Shown here in pieces: positions 29,001 through 39,293 of a DNA stretch of 64,000 nt. The notes under the pieces are model-generated. The model was not told where the DNA came from. It saw only the letters and a program-made list of their open reading frames with translations, and made no database searches. Both the position numbers and the translations under genes were made by a program. The DNA comes from Cardiocondyla obscurior (taxonomy: Eukaryota > Arthropoda > Insecta > Hymenoptera > Formicidae): assembly GCF_019399895.1 (NCBI RefSeq), contig NC_091877.1:3038001-3102000 (forward strand), read 5' to 3'. Position 1 is the stretch's first letter. Each line of letters starts with the position of its first letter.

Positions 29001-31377
29001 CCCTTCGTCTGGCAGCTGAACACGCGCGAGATACCCCGGGTTTACCATCTCTCCTCTTCTCGTCGCCGCGTCGCCGTATCGCCACTTTGGTCACTATCGG
29101 TCTTTCTCCTCTCCGGCCTCCCTCGCCGCGAGTTTCGCGCCGCTTTACCTTCCCCTACTTTACGTACCCCGTGATGATTCGACCTCGTCGGGTACCTATG
29201 GCACTCCTCCGTCGCTGGTCCCCCTTCCGACCGCGAGTCGCTCGACTTCCGCCACCCTCGGAGAACGTTCCCTCTCTCCCTTTTTTTTTTTTTTCCCCCC
29301 TCCGCACCTTTCCCCGCTCGCCGCGTGCAAGCGGCGGGCACACGGAGTGCGCGCGTACGTTGATTTCCACGAGCGGAGAGATGCCGAAGTGCACCGGTGG
29401 AATCGGTCGAAATCCTTCACGCTTCTTCGTGCCCTTCTCCACCGCCACCTTCTCCCGGCCACTCGTCGCCAAGCGCGAGCGAACCTAAAGCCCGCCTCTC
29501 CCCTCTCGCATCTCGCGTTTTCTTTGTCTTCCCCCTCGTAACTTCCCCCCTCCCCCTGCAAATACTCACCTTTATCCGCGATGCACTTTCGCGCGTGTCT
29601 AGCTACGTCACGAGAAAGGGAAAATTCCATCGTCCTCGGTGTGCTCGCGGAAGAAGAGAGAGGGGGGGGGTGGGGTGGAGGAGAGAAAAGCGTAGTAAGC
29701 CCGGCTAACGATTGCGAGCACGGGATTAACGCCGGCGAAATGCGTGCCGCGTGATAACATTAGCGATCAAAATTACGTTAACTTCTCAGCCCGAAGCTGT
29801 GCGACGCGTGTATTTTACCAACGAGCTTTCAAAACCGTCGGGCAGCCCCGGCGACTTTCGCGAAGGACGCAAGGGGGAGAGAGCGAAGGAGGCGAAAGTA
29901 AGGGAGTCGATTTAATTACGCGCCCTGTCCCATTTCCCGTCCAGCTTTTCCTCGTCGGGAGCTGATCTCGCCAGAAGCGACGGTTACTCCGGCTACCCAG
30001 CTCCGAAGGGACGCGACGTCGATGATTCGATTAGTTTCGCGTACAGGGGGACGAGTCAGTCGTTTGACGGACAGGTCGTACTTCCAGACGAAATCAAACG
30101 TTCGATCGTATAAAAAAATAAAAAAAAAAATAAGAAAAAAAATCAACGGCGGCCGTCTTACATAAGATTAAGGACGGATTTTCGGACACCCGAATTAATT
30201 CGAATATTTGTTACTTAGCGATCTGGATATTTTTAACGTCGTATTTTCTACCGCCGCTTAGTTTCGCTTTACGAGAGATCGTGAGATAAGGGATGGTGTG
30301 GCCGATGCAAGGCCAAGGTAGGCCATGCCTCTCGTTCCAAGGCACGTTTACTTGACACGTCGGGCTCGTCTTCGTTACTTTCTCCTTGCGCTCGTCACAG
30401 TTGAGAAGCACTGCCACGAGGTAAATCATACCTAATTTGGAGGCGGCGAGCGCGTGGTCATCGCACGCAACTGCGCATGCCAGTGCTTCTCACTTAAAGC
30501 AAATACGATCGCCAATACAACGTTGTATCATAAATGTTACATTTATCGAGATTATAGAATTGGAAAAAAAAAACAAATTGATTAACTATTAGTAACAGGA
30601 CCGATCACCTCAGACTGAAATTGAACGTGATATACCTCTCGCTGAAAACTTGCGTCTCGCCGAACAATATAATTTTCGTTCGCATTCTGGCCTTTGACTT
30701 TCTTACGAAGATATCTTTCGAAAGGTTGCGGTTTCACAGTTGTTACAATTTCTTTTATCAGCGTTATTGATTTCTCTATCTAATCTAATCGAAAGGAGAC
30801 AAGAGTTAACGCGTTACCTTCCACCCTGCGACTTTTATTGGCGAATACGATAGAAAGGGCTCGCGGGTCTGCCTAGCAAGCGAAACGGTATTCAAGCAAC
30901 GTTAATCGACCGTATTTCGCACACGTGTTATCTCTCTGACGTTACAGCTGCAAGTTTTCCACTCCTAAAAGCGTTTCCAAGTTATCGTAAAAAATAAAAA
31001 GAATAACAGTAAACCTAGACTTAAATAAATCCTAATAAACCTCGTTAAAAGAAATGGTCAGCGAATTAACGTGCGCGAGTCGACGGTGGGCTGCGTCGGG
31101 CGGCCTAGGACGAAATTCCACTAACGATAAGAGGTGCAACGTAACGCCATTGCATCTCGTCGTAATGACGCGTCGTAAAAGGTCAGCGGAGAAGCGGCGC
31201 GTGGTACTCACCACGTGGCTCGCCGGAGGCATAAGCGTGATTGGAGTGGGTCGGCGCAGAAGCAAACGAGTGCTGGTCACACGAGGAGGAGGAGGACGAG
31301 GTGCTCGCCAGGCGCTCCCGCTTCTTCTCTTCCTGTTCGACATAGTAGGCCGCTTGCAGTAACGTTTCCAGGCTCAT
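17093..31377 (-). CDS. Mnt: Max-binding protein MNT, bHLH-leucine zipper repressor (9 coding exons)
   Basis: Coding exons, in transcript order: 31377-31212, 27068-26997, 21120-20748, 20089-19921, 19282-19102, 18975-18710, 18394-17899, 17751-17614, 17502-17093. Joined they give 756 residues. The start MSLETLLQAAYYVEQ matches the Sin3-interaction motif at the N-terminus of vertebrate MNT, which fixes the ATG although the frame stays open further upstream. Exon 3 encodes a Gln/His-rich tract. Exons 4-5 encode the bHLH-zipper (about 212-295); His216, Glu220 and Arg224 form the H-E-R triad typical of CACGTG binders. The rest is low-complexity Ser/Thr/Val-rich sequence. From the family: it pairs with Max, binds CACGTG in the nucleus and recruits Sin3 to repress Myc targets. 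The intron after exon 4 is GC-AG. Introns 1 and 2 span 4.1 and 5.9 kb. Confidence 0.93.
19283..19920 (-). other. GC-AG intron of Mnt
   Basis: On the minus strand the donor reads CAG|GCAAGT, a perfect consensus except for GC in place of GT. The acceptor is TTTTACAG|GCA. Joining across it keeps the bHLH-zipper frame (YIQ then ALRKKERDYE). No in-frame GT donor nearby would do this. Confidence 0.85.
21121..26996 (-). other. Mnt intron 2, with no gene seen inside
   Basis: A 5.9-kb intron with AT-rich parts (poly-A at about 21703-21727, pyrimidine tracts near 24105-24140) and one strongly CpG-rich island at its 5' end. Open frames inside have no splice or domain support. Confidence 0.6.
25500..26760. 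promoter_or_regulatory. Intronic CpG-rich island in Mnt intron 2
   Basis: About 1.2 kb of very CpG-dense DNA just downstream (in transcript sense) of Mnt exon 2. Overlapping open frames of 80-130 codons exist on both strands and are Arg/Ser/Pro-rich, as CpG-rich DNA produces by chance. It may be an internal promoter or enhancer. Nothing in the sequence proves transcription. Confidence 0.4.
27450..28070. promoter_or_regulatory. CpG-rich island in Mnt intron 1, proximal
   Basis: A GC/CpG-rich block 0.4 kb upstream of Mnt exon 2 on the transcribed strand. It could be an alternative promoter giving a transcript that starts just before exon 2 and lacks the Sin3-interaction exon. That is inference. 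Confidence 0.35.
28880..29730. promoter_or_regulatory. CpG-rich island in Mnt intron 1, distal
   Basis: A second GC-rich block with pyrimidine-rich tracts on the plus strand (purine-rich on the transcribed strand). Open frames up to 191 codons overlap on both strands and look like composition effects. Confidence 0.35.
30399..30495 (-). ncRNA. Weak hairpin candidate in Mnt intron 1
   Basis: A perfect 12-bp inverted repeat, TGAGAAGCACTG at 30402-30413 and its complement at 30481-30492, extends inward for about 7 more positions with a few mismatches. It encloses a loop of roughly 50-60 bases. The size suits a small-RNA precursor, but the stem is imperfect and I recognise no known microRNA. Confidence 0.15.
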
Positions 31378-32068
31378 CCTGCGGCCGGTTTGCTGCTCTA
31401 TCCCGACGGTCGTGGAGGGGTGGAGGGCGCGCTGGTTCTGATGGCGGCGGTGTTGCTGATGCTGCTGTTCCGCCGAGTTTTTGGAGTCGCGAACACCCGC
31501 CGAATGGTCGTACTGACCCCGGCGCATCGAACCGCCGACGTCGCGGCCGCCGCAGCCGCAGCCGCAGCCGTAGCCGCAGCCGCAGCCGCCGTCGGTTCCG
31601 GGACGCCGGCGACGAATCCGCAGGAGCGAGTTGCGAGCCCGATTCTCTGCCCGTTGCCCTCCGCACCCCTCCCCCTGCGCTGCTGCTCTCCGCCGCGTGT
31701 GACGAGCTGCGTGCGCGGAAAGAAAACGGGTCGTTAATAAGCGGGTATTACTTGTATCGATCAGATGAGAGTAACGATTTTTCCCTCGGCGACACTTAAA
31801 TCTTGTTAAATATAATCTACTAAATATACACGATATGTATATACATAAATGTATATATATATTTTTTTTTTTCTTCAAATAAAAAGGAGAGATCACCGCA
31901 CGTGCAGCATCTCCAGCGGCATGCTCGGAGGGAAAACAAATCTGGCAAGACGCTCGCGGCACGAATTACGGCGATATTTCGCGCGAAGCTCGGTCGAGTT
32001 GGATTGCGTTATCGGGTTTATCAGGAGGGTGTCGTGGACGTCGCGGACACGGCCGGTGTGTCTACGAC

Positions 32069-32086
32069 GTACGTCACGTGACGTAC
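32069..32086. promoter_or_regulatory. 18-bp palindrome with central E-box and two CRE-like half sites
   Basis: GTACGTCACGTGACGTAC is a perfect palindrome. Its core CACGTG (32075-32080) is the consensus site of Myc/Max/Mnt dimers, and TGACGTA/TACGTCA CRE-like sites overlap on both sides. A further TGACGTA lies at 32092-32098. It is about 0.7 kb upstream of the Mnt start codon. Confidence 0.75.
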
Positions 32087-33392
32087 ACGCGTGACGTAAC
32101 GCAGTCGCGCGGGAAGCCTTTCTATCCTCCCCGCGGCCCCCGGTCGCCCACCCACTCACGCGCTGCTCTTGCAACAACGCATCGGACGGAGCACGACGCG
32201 CAAGCGCGTCGCAACTTCTTCTTTTTTTTTTTTCTCTACATCGTAGAACGAACGGCACGTATCCCGAGCTTCGCGTCGCCGGAGCAGAGAATCGAGCAGG
32301 CTCCGCGCTGAAAAAGCTCGGGGGAAATACCACGAGACGCCTCGCATTCGTGAAAGCCCGAACGCCCGAAAGGGTCGAACTTCGAAAAAAAAATTGCTCA
32401 AAGACCCGAGTTAATTAACAACGTGCGAGGAGCCAGGGAAACCTGTTCCTCTTCCCTTATCCCGAATAAACCTTGCGTTTCGTTATTCGTTCGAGAGGGT
32501 ATAACCTCGTGGCCGATTTATCCTCGTACCTCGAAACGGTCGCAGAACCCGCTGCAACATGTGCGAGTCAATATCGCCGATCGCGGATCGGCAATTCGCG
32601 AAACCAGACGAACGTGCGGCGGCGCTCTCGCAGCTCGCTTCCCCCGGCCAATCTCAAACGAACGTGCGTGGCGGAAAAAAAAAAAAAAAGAAAGGAAAGA
32701 GAAGACCGGCAACTGCGTTTCGTTATGTAGCGTGCGCGAAAACTGCCACGAAAATATACCATGCGTTGTCGCGCCGAATCGACGCGAAGAGAAATCACGG
32801 TCTCTGCCGTAAAGAAGAAAAATCGAATAAAAAACAAAAAAAAAAAATACGAGGAAAAAAGAAAAATTTGTTTCTCGCGAAAACGATACCGCGGTAAAAT
32901 AGGATCAGCCGTGTGGTCAAACGAACGTGGGAGCGAGAAGGGCGGTATTTATAATAATTTCAATCGAGAGTCGAAGGGGAAAGGACAGAGTGGGAAGGCG
33001 ATTAGAGACGGAACGGGGCTTTCGGGCTGAACGTGCTGATTTCAGAGCCAAGTGCACCTCATTGGACGAAGTCGCGAAAGCGGACGACGTCGGGCGACGC
33101 GCTGGTCGCGCTCGCATTCTCCGCGGAAAGGAGGAGGAGGTGGGACGAGAGCGGAGCACGCTCGACACGCGAAAATAGAGGAGGGAGCGAACGCGCGGAA
33201 CGGAACGGAACGGAGCGGACGCGGCGCGACAGAACGATTCGCGGCGATTAGCCAGCGGCAGAACGGAACCGTCGTCGGTTGCAGCGGAAGCGAGGTGTGC
33301 ACGAGGCTTTAGAGGACGCGAGAGTTGGAAGGCGCGTGGTGGCGGCCCCGAGGTCCAAAAATTCACAAAGCGGACACGCTTAGTAGCACGTT

Positions 33393-33481
33393 AGAGCTGG
33401 CCGACGCATGCAACGTCGGCCAATCGCGACACCGGCGGTCCGCGACGTCACCGGCTGGACGTCGCGTTATTGGCCAGCTCT
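33393..33481. promoter_or_regulatory. Nested inverted repeats with paired CCAAT boxes and CRE-like sites
   Basis: Outer arms of 10 bp lie at 33393-33402 and 33472-33481. Inside are an 8-bp inverted repeat (33399-33406 / 33414-33421) and a 9-bp perfect inverted repeat, CGCGACGTC / GACGTCGCG (33441-33449 / 33458-33466). CCAAT occurs at 33420-33424 and in reverse at 33469-33473. The layout suits an NF-Y plus ATF/CREB-type core promoter in the Mnt island. Confidence 0.55.
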
Positions 33482-34920
33482 ATTATGGCACGGAAAACAC
33501 GCCACGCAACCATCTCTATACACATGTTAATTAAATAGGCGCTAGTAACGGAGATAATGGTTTGGCCGCACTCACGTTCCGTCACTCTCCCGCTCGCTCT
33601 CTCCGTCTCTTCCTCTCGCGCGTCCGCTTCGTCCCGCCCCGACACCCCGGCGCTCTTTCTCTCGAACGGGCGTGGTGGTTCGAGCGAAAGAGAAAGACAC
33701 AGTCGGAAATAAAGAGGCGAGAAAGGGCCGCACTTCCGCGAAGACTTACAGATTGAAAGACGTCTCGTGCACGTACACCCTGGCGAGGCACGGGAACCCG
33801 GAGCGGCGATGGGACACGCTCGTGTCGCCTCGTAATCCTCTAGTCCTCTGCTCGGGCTCACTTCTCAGCCGTAAAAAAAGGATCGGCGATCCTCCTGTCA
33901 ACGCGCGTGTAGTCTTGGCCCGAAATCGGAATCGGGACGTCGCGAAAGCGGTCGTTGACGCGTCGCGGCGAGTCGGCGCGAGTGAAATGCCCGCGTTCGC
34001 GACCGCGCGACCAAGCCGACCGTTTCGGAGCGCGCGGCGAAACGCGGGTTATAACCTGATCGATCTGGCGCGTGGCGGTGGCATTTTACAAGTGCTGAAA
34101 ACCACTGCGCATCAAACTGCCATGCTTGCTCGGCCACGATTCACGTGTCCGGGCACCGTGGTGCGGGCCAATCGTCGCGCGGATCGTGACGTCACCCGGC
34201 TGTATCGACGAATGAGCGCGGCCCATGTGACGCAGCAGTCCCGCTGGGCGTGTGAGACGAGTGTCGCGGAGCGGCTTGCCTTCGTGCGAGTCGTTCACTC
34301 GCACCGTCGATCGGTCCCCGTCGTTGCCACCGTCGTCGTCGCCACCGCCATCGCCGTCGCCGTCCCCGGGATCCCTCGACGGAACTCGTCGCCGCGTCCC
34401 GTCCCGACGCCCGCGGCAGCCGTTCCCTCGCGCGTCACGTTCACCGCCGCGGTGAACGCGACGCACCACCGGAATAACGTGCGGTACCGTTTCTCCCTTT
34501 CCCCGCGCGTTGCGCGACGTACGGGCGCGCGGGCACGTACGCGAAACGCACGCGAAACAACGACGCGCGGGAGCACACCCGACACCCGGCTCGCCCGGGC
34601 AAACACTCGCGCTCCGATCGCGGCGGCAGCGGCGTCACCCTCCACCACCTTTTGTTACGTTCCTTCTCTGTCACATGGATCGACGCCGCGCAAGCACGAA
34701 CGCGCGCACTGTTGCCACTTCTACTCCGTCCGTCCGTCCCTCCGTTTCTCCGGCCGCTCGTCCACCCGTCCACCCGCCCACCGGCGGACGGGGTTATGCT
34801 CTATTGTTTACTTTCGCCAATGCGCGAGCGCGCCTATCACGCGCCCACGAGCTCCACGAGGTCGCGAAAGGCAGGCAGAAGCTGCGAGATGACCGCAGCT
34901 GCGCTCGCTAAAAGCGTCAT

Positions 34921-36183
34921 CGCGTTAATTTTTCTTTTCGCGATTATTTTGCGAGGAAACGGTTATATTTTAATCGACAACTTGCAATCCCACTCGACGT
35001 AAAAATAAAATTAAAAAAACTAACATACCACTCGTAGAATCACAATTATATAGGGATAATACAGGTGCAATGGATATTCGCTGTTCTGAGCCGTTTTTGT
35101 ATCTTTCATTCTTTTTTCATCCGACGTTTAATTTTTGTGTATTCTCTTCAAGTATTGGGTTGCAATGGAAGGCAAAGTGATGGAAATGACGGAAGTGACA
35201 GGTGTGACATGACTGATGAAAGTGTCACGCAATGACAGTCGTATTTGACATTTTTTCTGAAACAGATGCAAGAATAGCTAAGTCAAACTGATTTGTACAA
35301 ACATATGTAATTAAATCATTAAATGCCCATTAGTCTTGATGTACCTTAATTTTTTATTTTTGTCCCAACTGTTAAAACTAATAAAGTTTAAAAGTAAACT
35401 AAAATTAAATCTAATAGAAATAAGTAAAGTGTTTTATTCTATTATTTCATTAATAATTTTTGATTTATCTATGTATTTTTTTTTTTTTTTTTATAGAAGT
35501 ATATCAATATCATATGTACTTTAAGACAAGTTTATTTGTACAAAAATTGTTGACTAGATTTTACATGAAATATTAACTTCTCTAATAGAAACTAGTCTAC
35601 AAATTGATCTCTGAAAAAATATTTTTATACTGTTTTATACTAACTTGAAATAGTTTAAAATTCTGCAAAAATAAAACGTTAATATTACATATATCTATAT
35701 ATATTGTCTAATAAGTATGCCTCAATGTATTGTAATTCATGTAGGAATACATTTTTTTAATAACCAAATATGTGTTACTTTAAAAAAAAAAACAAACTTT
35801 TAACTAATTTTTAACAAATTACTCTATTACATTCTAGTAATAATATGGCATCGTTATATCGTAAAAATATATGTGTTTTAAAATATCAGAAAATACTTTA
35901 TATTCTCAGATTGGAAATTCGAATATTTTACACAAAACTTTTCGTTGATTTCAATCTTGATATACTAATTAATTATATTAAAATCAAAGCACTGCAGACA
36001 ATCTTGTATAAACTTTAGTGAAAAGTTGATTAGTCCAAGTACTATTTATTTGCTATTCAAACTCAGAAAAAAATTTCTGGTTCGACTATAATTACATCTG
36101 ACTGATACGTCATCATATTTCATTAGAACCATCGAGATTCCTGTACCGGCAAATTTAACTAAAACATTTTAACAAAGTAATAG
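34921..36183. other. Intergenic region and 3' UTR of PhK-gamma
   Basis: The DNA turns from CpG-rich to AT-rich at about 34.9 kb. The right part is the 3' UTR of the minus-strand kinase gene. On the minus strand AATAAA occurs at 36045-36050, about 135 bases after the stop. No other gene seen. Confidence 0.6.
36045..36050 (-). other. Candidate poly(A) signal of PhK-gamma
   Basis: AATAAA on the minus strand, downstream of the stop codon at 36184. Confidence 0.5.
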
Positions 36184-39100
36184 TTATCTACTTAAATTAC
36201 TAACGTACAGGTGCTTCAACTCTGTCTTTGGCGTGTTTTCAAAAAGTGCCGCACGATTCTGGCCCTCTCCTTTTTTCACCCAATGCCCATATACGCGAAA
36301 AGCGCAGCCGTCAATCACCTAAAAACGATTATGAAAGTAATTTTTAATAAAATGTAATAATTATACCTAATATTTTTTTTTTAATCACTTTCTGTTGTGC
36401 ACTTGAATTGATTCGTTATAATACGAACGCTTTTTTTTTTAATTATGTATTATTACTTACCTTTCGCAAAATTTTTATTCTGTATGGATCGGTACAAGCT
36501 ACATATGTCGAAAGTGGCTCAGGTGTGATATGAAGTCGTTTAATACGAATAACAGCTCTTACACAAATAATTGCCAACTGGAATCTCTTCCTTGCGTTGA
36601 ACGATTTTGCCTTCAATTCCTACATAATAAATAGAACATATATTTATATATGTATATATATGAAAATAAAAATGTATTATCTACTAAGCAAAAAGTGAAA
36701 AAGCTCTTTAAATATTATACATTTATATGTATGTAAAAGAAAAACAATTAATTAATAATTATAATAGAGAATAAAGTTTCTTTTTGTTACAGTAATATGA
36801 TGTAATTGAATATAACGTAATGCCTAACATGTGTTTTTTAATATTATTAGTAAATCCTCCTGGGCAAGAATATTTTTAAGTGATTAATGCACATGTGCGA
36901 ATACAAGCCACGCACAAGCTTTGTTAATTATATATGCAAGTAGCTTAGTTTCCCATTCTCCATTGATTTTCAAACGATACAAATACTTCCAATCCTACTT
37001 ATGATTTTAACATAATCGATCTAAAATAAGTGTTAACTGTTATATAAAATTAACAAGTTCTATATTAAACATAGTAAACATTGCTACCGGACAAAATAAA
37101 AATAAAAGTAAACCAATTACCAAAGCTAATTGAGATATCCTACTCAGACGTCGCGAGTTAGAAGACAGAGAACGTTTTAGAGGAGCGATGTCCTGATCCC
37201 ACAGCTGTAAGGTCAATAACTTATACTTTATAATATAATGATTAACTTATCATCATTTATGACAATTTTTTCTGCTTTAAAGAAGATTAATAAAAAATAA
37301 TAAAATATATAAGGAATTATATTTTAAACGTCAGTTATACCTGCCCCATATATAAAATCTGTATCACAGTATAATAAAATATTAATGTTTTACATGTGCA
37401 CTTTGTTTGCTTTCTGCTGTGCATGTTATTGATAGATATAAAATTATTTATAACAGAATTATGTAATGTTTCAAAGAGAGAAAAAAATGTTTCTCTTAAG
37501 GTACTTGATTCAGATAAATATACAAAACATAAGTTTTAAAATGAAAGGAATGAGTAGGTGCAAATAAAGCAAAATAAATTAATAGTAAAATGTCGTAAAT
37601 TTGCAGTAGATTGTAATGTGCATAAAGTATGTACATTAGTTATTAAATAAAAAAAAAAAAATATATATATATATATATACAATATATATATTTTTTTTTA
37701 TTTTTAATTAGATATGAATTATGGCATTTTGTTTGATATATTTAACATCAACAACTTACAACAGTGTGGAAGAACGAATGATCCAGTGCATCCTTTATAG
37801 AAATTCTTCTTTTGGGGTCAACAACTAACAACTGTCTTATTAAATCCTTTGGAGCCTCTATAACATAAAGATATAATGCATATTAATATTTAATTTTCTG
37901 AAAATACAATTTCTTATTAATTTTAAATTTTACCCGTTATGTCAGCCCATTCGGGAGAAGTGAATGAATAATTTCCGTCCATTATATTTCTTAACATGAC
38001 CATTTGCTTCCGATGCCAAAATGGAGGGCAGCCAACTAATAGCGTAAACATAATCACGCCACAAGCCCATCTATTACATCATACATACAAAAATGGAAAA
38101 TATAATAGAATTCTACTTTAACACAATTACAATATATTTAAAAATTAATTTCTGTACTTGTGTACATGTATAAGCAATTAAATAAATAAAATCATGTACT
38201 TGTTCATGAAAATGACATTAAACTACTGTGTATTCTATATGTATGCATCTATTTTTTTCTTAACTCTGACAAAATCTTACATGTCAACTTCAAATCCATA
38301 ACCTTCTGTATTGTCAAACATATTGCACTTTAATACTTCTGGTGCTAGATAACCAGGCGTGCCACAAAGATCTGTAAAATATAACAAAAATATATATTTT
38401 TTTAATTTGTAAGACATATATGTATAAAAAAAAAAGAGAAAATACACAAACCTTCTAATTTTTCTCCAGGTTTTAAAACTCTGGCAAATCCAAAGTCTGT
38501 TATTTTCACATTCAAGTTGTCATCAAGCAATATATTCTCAGGTTTCAAATCCCTATGTACTATCCCCTGATTGTGTATATGCTGGACTCCTTCAAACACT
38601 TGTCTCATAATATAACGTGTCTTTTTTTCAGAGAGTGTTACAACTGATGTGAGATAATCAAACAACTCTCCATTCTTGCATAATTCAAATATTAAGAATA
38701 TAAATGTACTAGACTCAAAAACATCATGTAACTCAACTAGAAAGAAGAAAAAAAACAACTGTAATTGTTCTGTAGGTCTTTTCATACATTCATTTATAAA
38801 TAAATTAAATGTGTTTTGCAATTGCCATCTTAAAAAAAGCTTGAAACATACTTATATACGGATGCCCAGCTACTCTACGAAGTATCTGTACTTCCTGCAG
38901 TGTAGCATCTTTCATAGTGTGTCCATCTTCCCGTGTCTCGTTGCTGATGTCTATAATTTTAGCCGCGTACTCGATTCCCGTCTCCTTTTCGATGCACCTT
39001 CTCACAGTGGAAGATATACCCCTGAAATCCACAGAGATTAATTCGATTTCGCCGAGCGACGATATTTGCGCGCGGCAGCCCGTCAAAATTTGTTTTAATT

Positions 39101-39293
39101 ATGTAATGTCATCAATTCGATCTCCGGATATACCGAGAGCACGCGAGATGCAAGCGCGAGGGGATGGCTAGGGTGAAGGGTAACCAGAGAGCGAGACGCA
39201 CCTTCCCAGAATCTCCTTAGGTTCGTACTTGGCGTAGAAGCCCTTTGCCGCGTCCTTGTCCGGCAGCAAGTCGTCCCCTTCATCCTTCGCCAT
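36184..39293 (-). CDS. PhKgamma: Phosphorylase b kinase gamma catalytic subunit (9 coding exons)
   Basis: Exons: 39293-39202, 39021-38852, 38736-38452, 38371-38281, 38070-37934, 37857-37760, 37204-37121, 36619-36461, 36318-36184; 416 residues. The kinase domain shows the glycine loop LGRGISSTV, ATP-binding lysine in YAAKIID (about K52), HRDLKPEN (about 144-151), DFG (about 168) and GYLAPEV. WHRKQM and the LVVDPKRR stretch are typical of PhK gamma. The residue before LCGTP, where many kinases need a phosphothreonine, is Asp183, built from a codon split between exons 3 and 4; in mammalian PhK gamma a glutamate sits there, so constitutive activity is likely. The C-terminal basic part (ARKRFQLAIICVRAVIRIKR) matches the calmodulin-binding regulatory tail. 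It phosphorylates and activates glycogen phosphorylase in response to calcium in the cytosol. Confidence 0.95.
37649..37695. repeat. Poly-A plus TA repeat in a PhK-gamma intron
   Basis: An A run followed by a TA microsatellite and a T run, inside the intron between the 37760 and 37204 exon ends. Confidence 0.8.

Larger units (their letters stand above)
31040..34920. promoter_or_regulatory. Large CpG island: Mnt promoter and 5' UTR region
   Basis: Nearly 4 kb of CpG-dense DNA covers the first Mnt coding exon and the sequence 5' of it. It contains a CACGTG-centred palindrome, CCAAT and CRE-like sites, GCN-type triplet repeats (31550-31595) and GA-rich tracts. Open frames up to about 400 codons exist on the plus strand (33672-34892) and are Arg-rich with no domain. 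The transcription start cannot be placed. The island most simply holds the Mnt promoter and non-coding leader, and may be bidirectional. Confidence 0.6.

Noticed and set aside
28913..29630. Overlapping frames of 100-190 codons in Mnt intron 1
   Set aside because: CpG- and pyrimidine-rich DNA with frames open on both strands; no domain and no consistent splice sites.
30211..30429. 72-codon minus-strand frame in Mnt intron 1
   Set aside because: Short, no acceptor or donor that would include it in Mnt, no recognisable motif.
31390..31737. Plus-strand poly-Ala/Val open frame
   Set aside because: It is the opposite strand of GCN-type repeats in the Mnt leader; no splice or start support.
31183..31962. 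Longer Mnt N-terminus by using an ATG upstream of 31377
   Set aside because: The frame is open, but the Sin3-interaction motif that starts vertebrate MNT begins at the 31377 ATG, and the extra residues are low-complexity products of CpG-rich leader.
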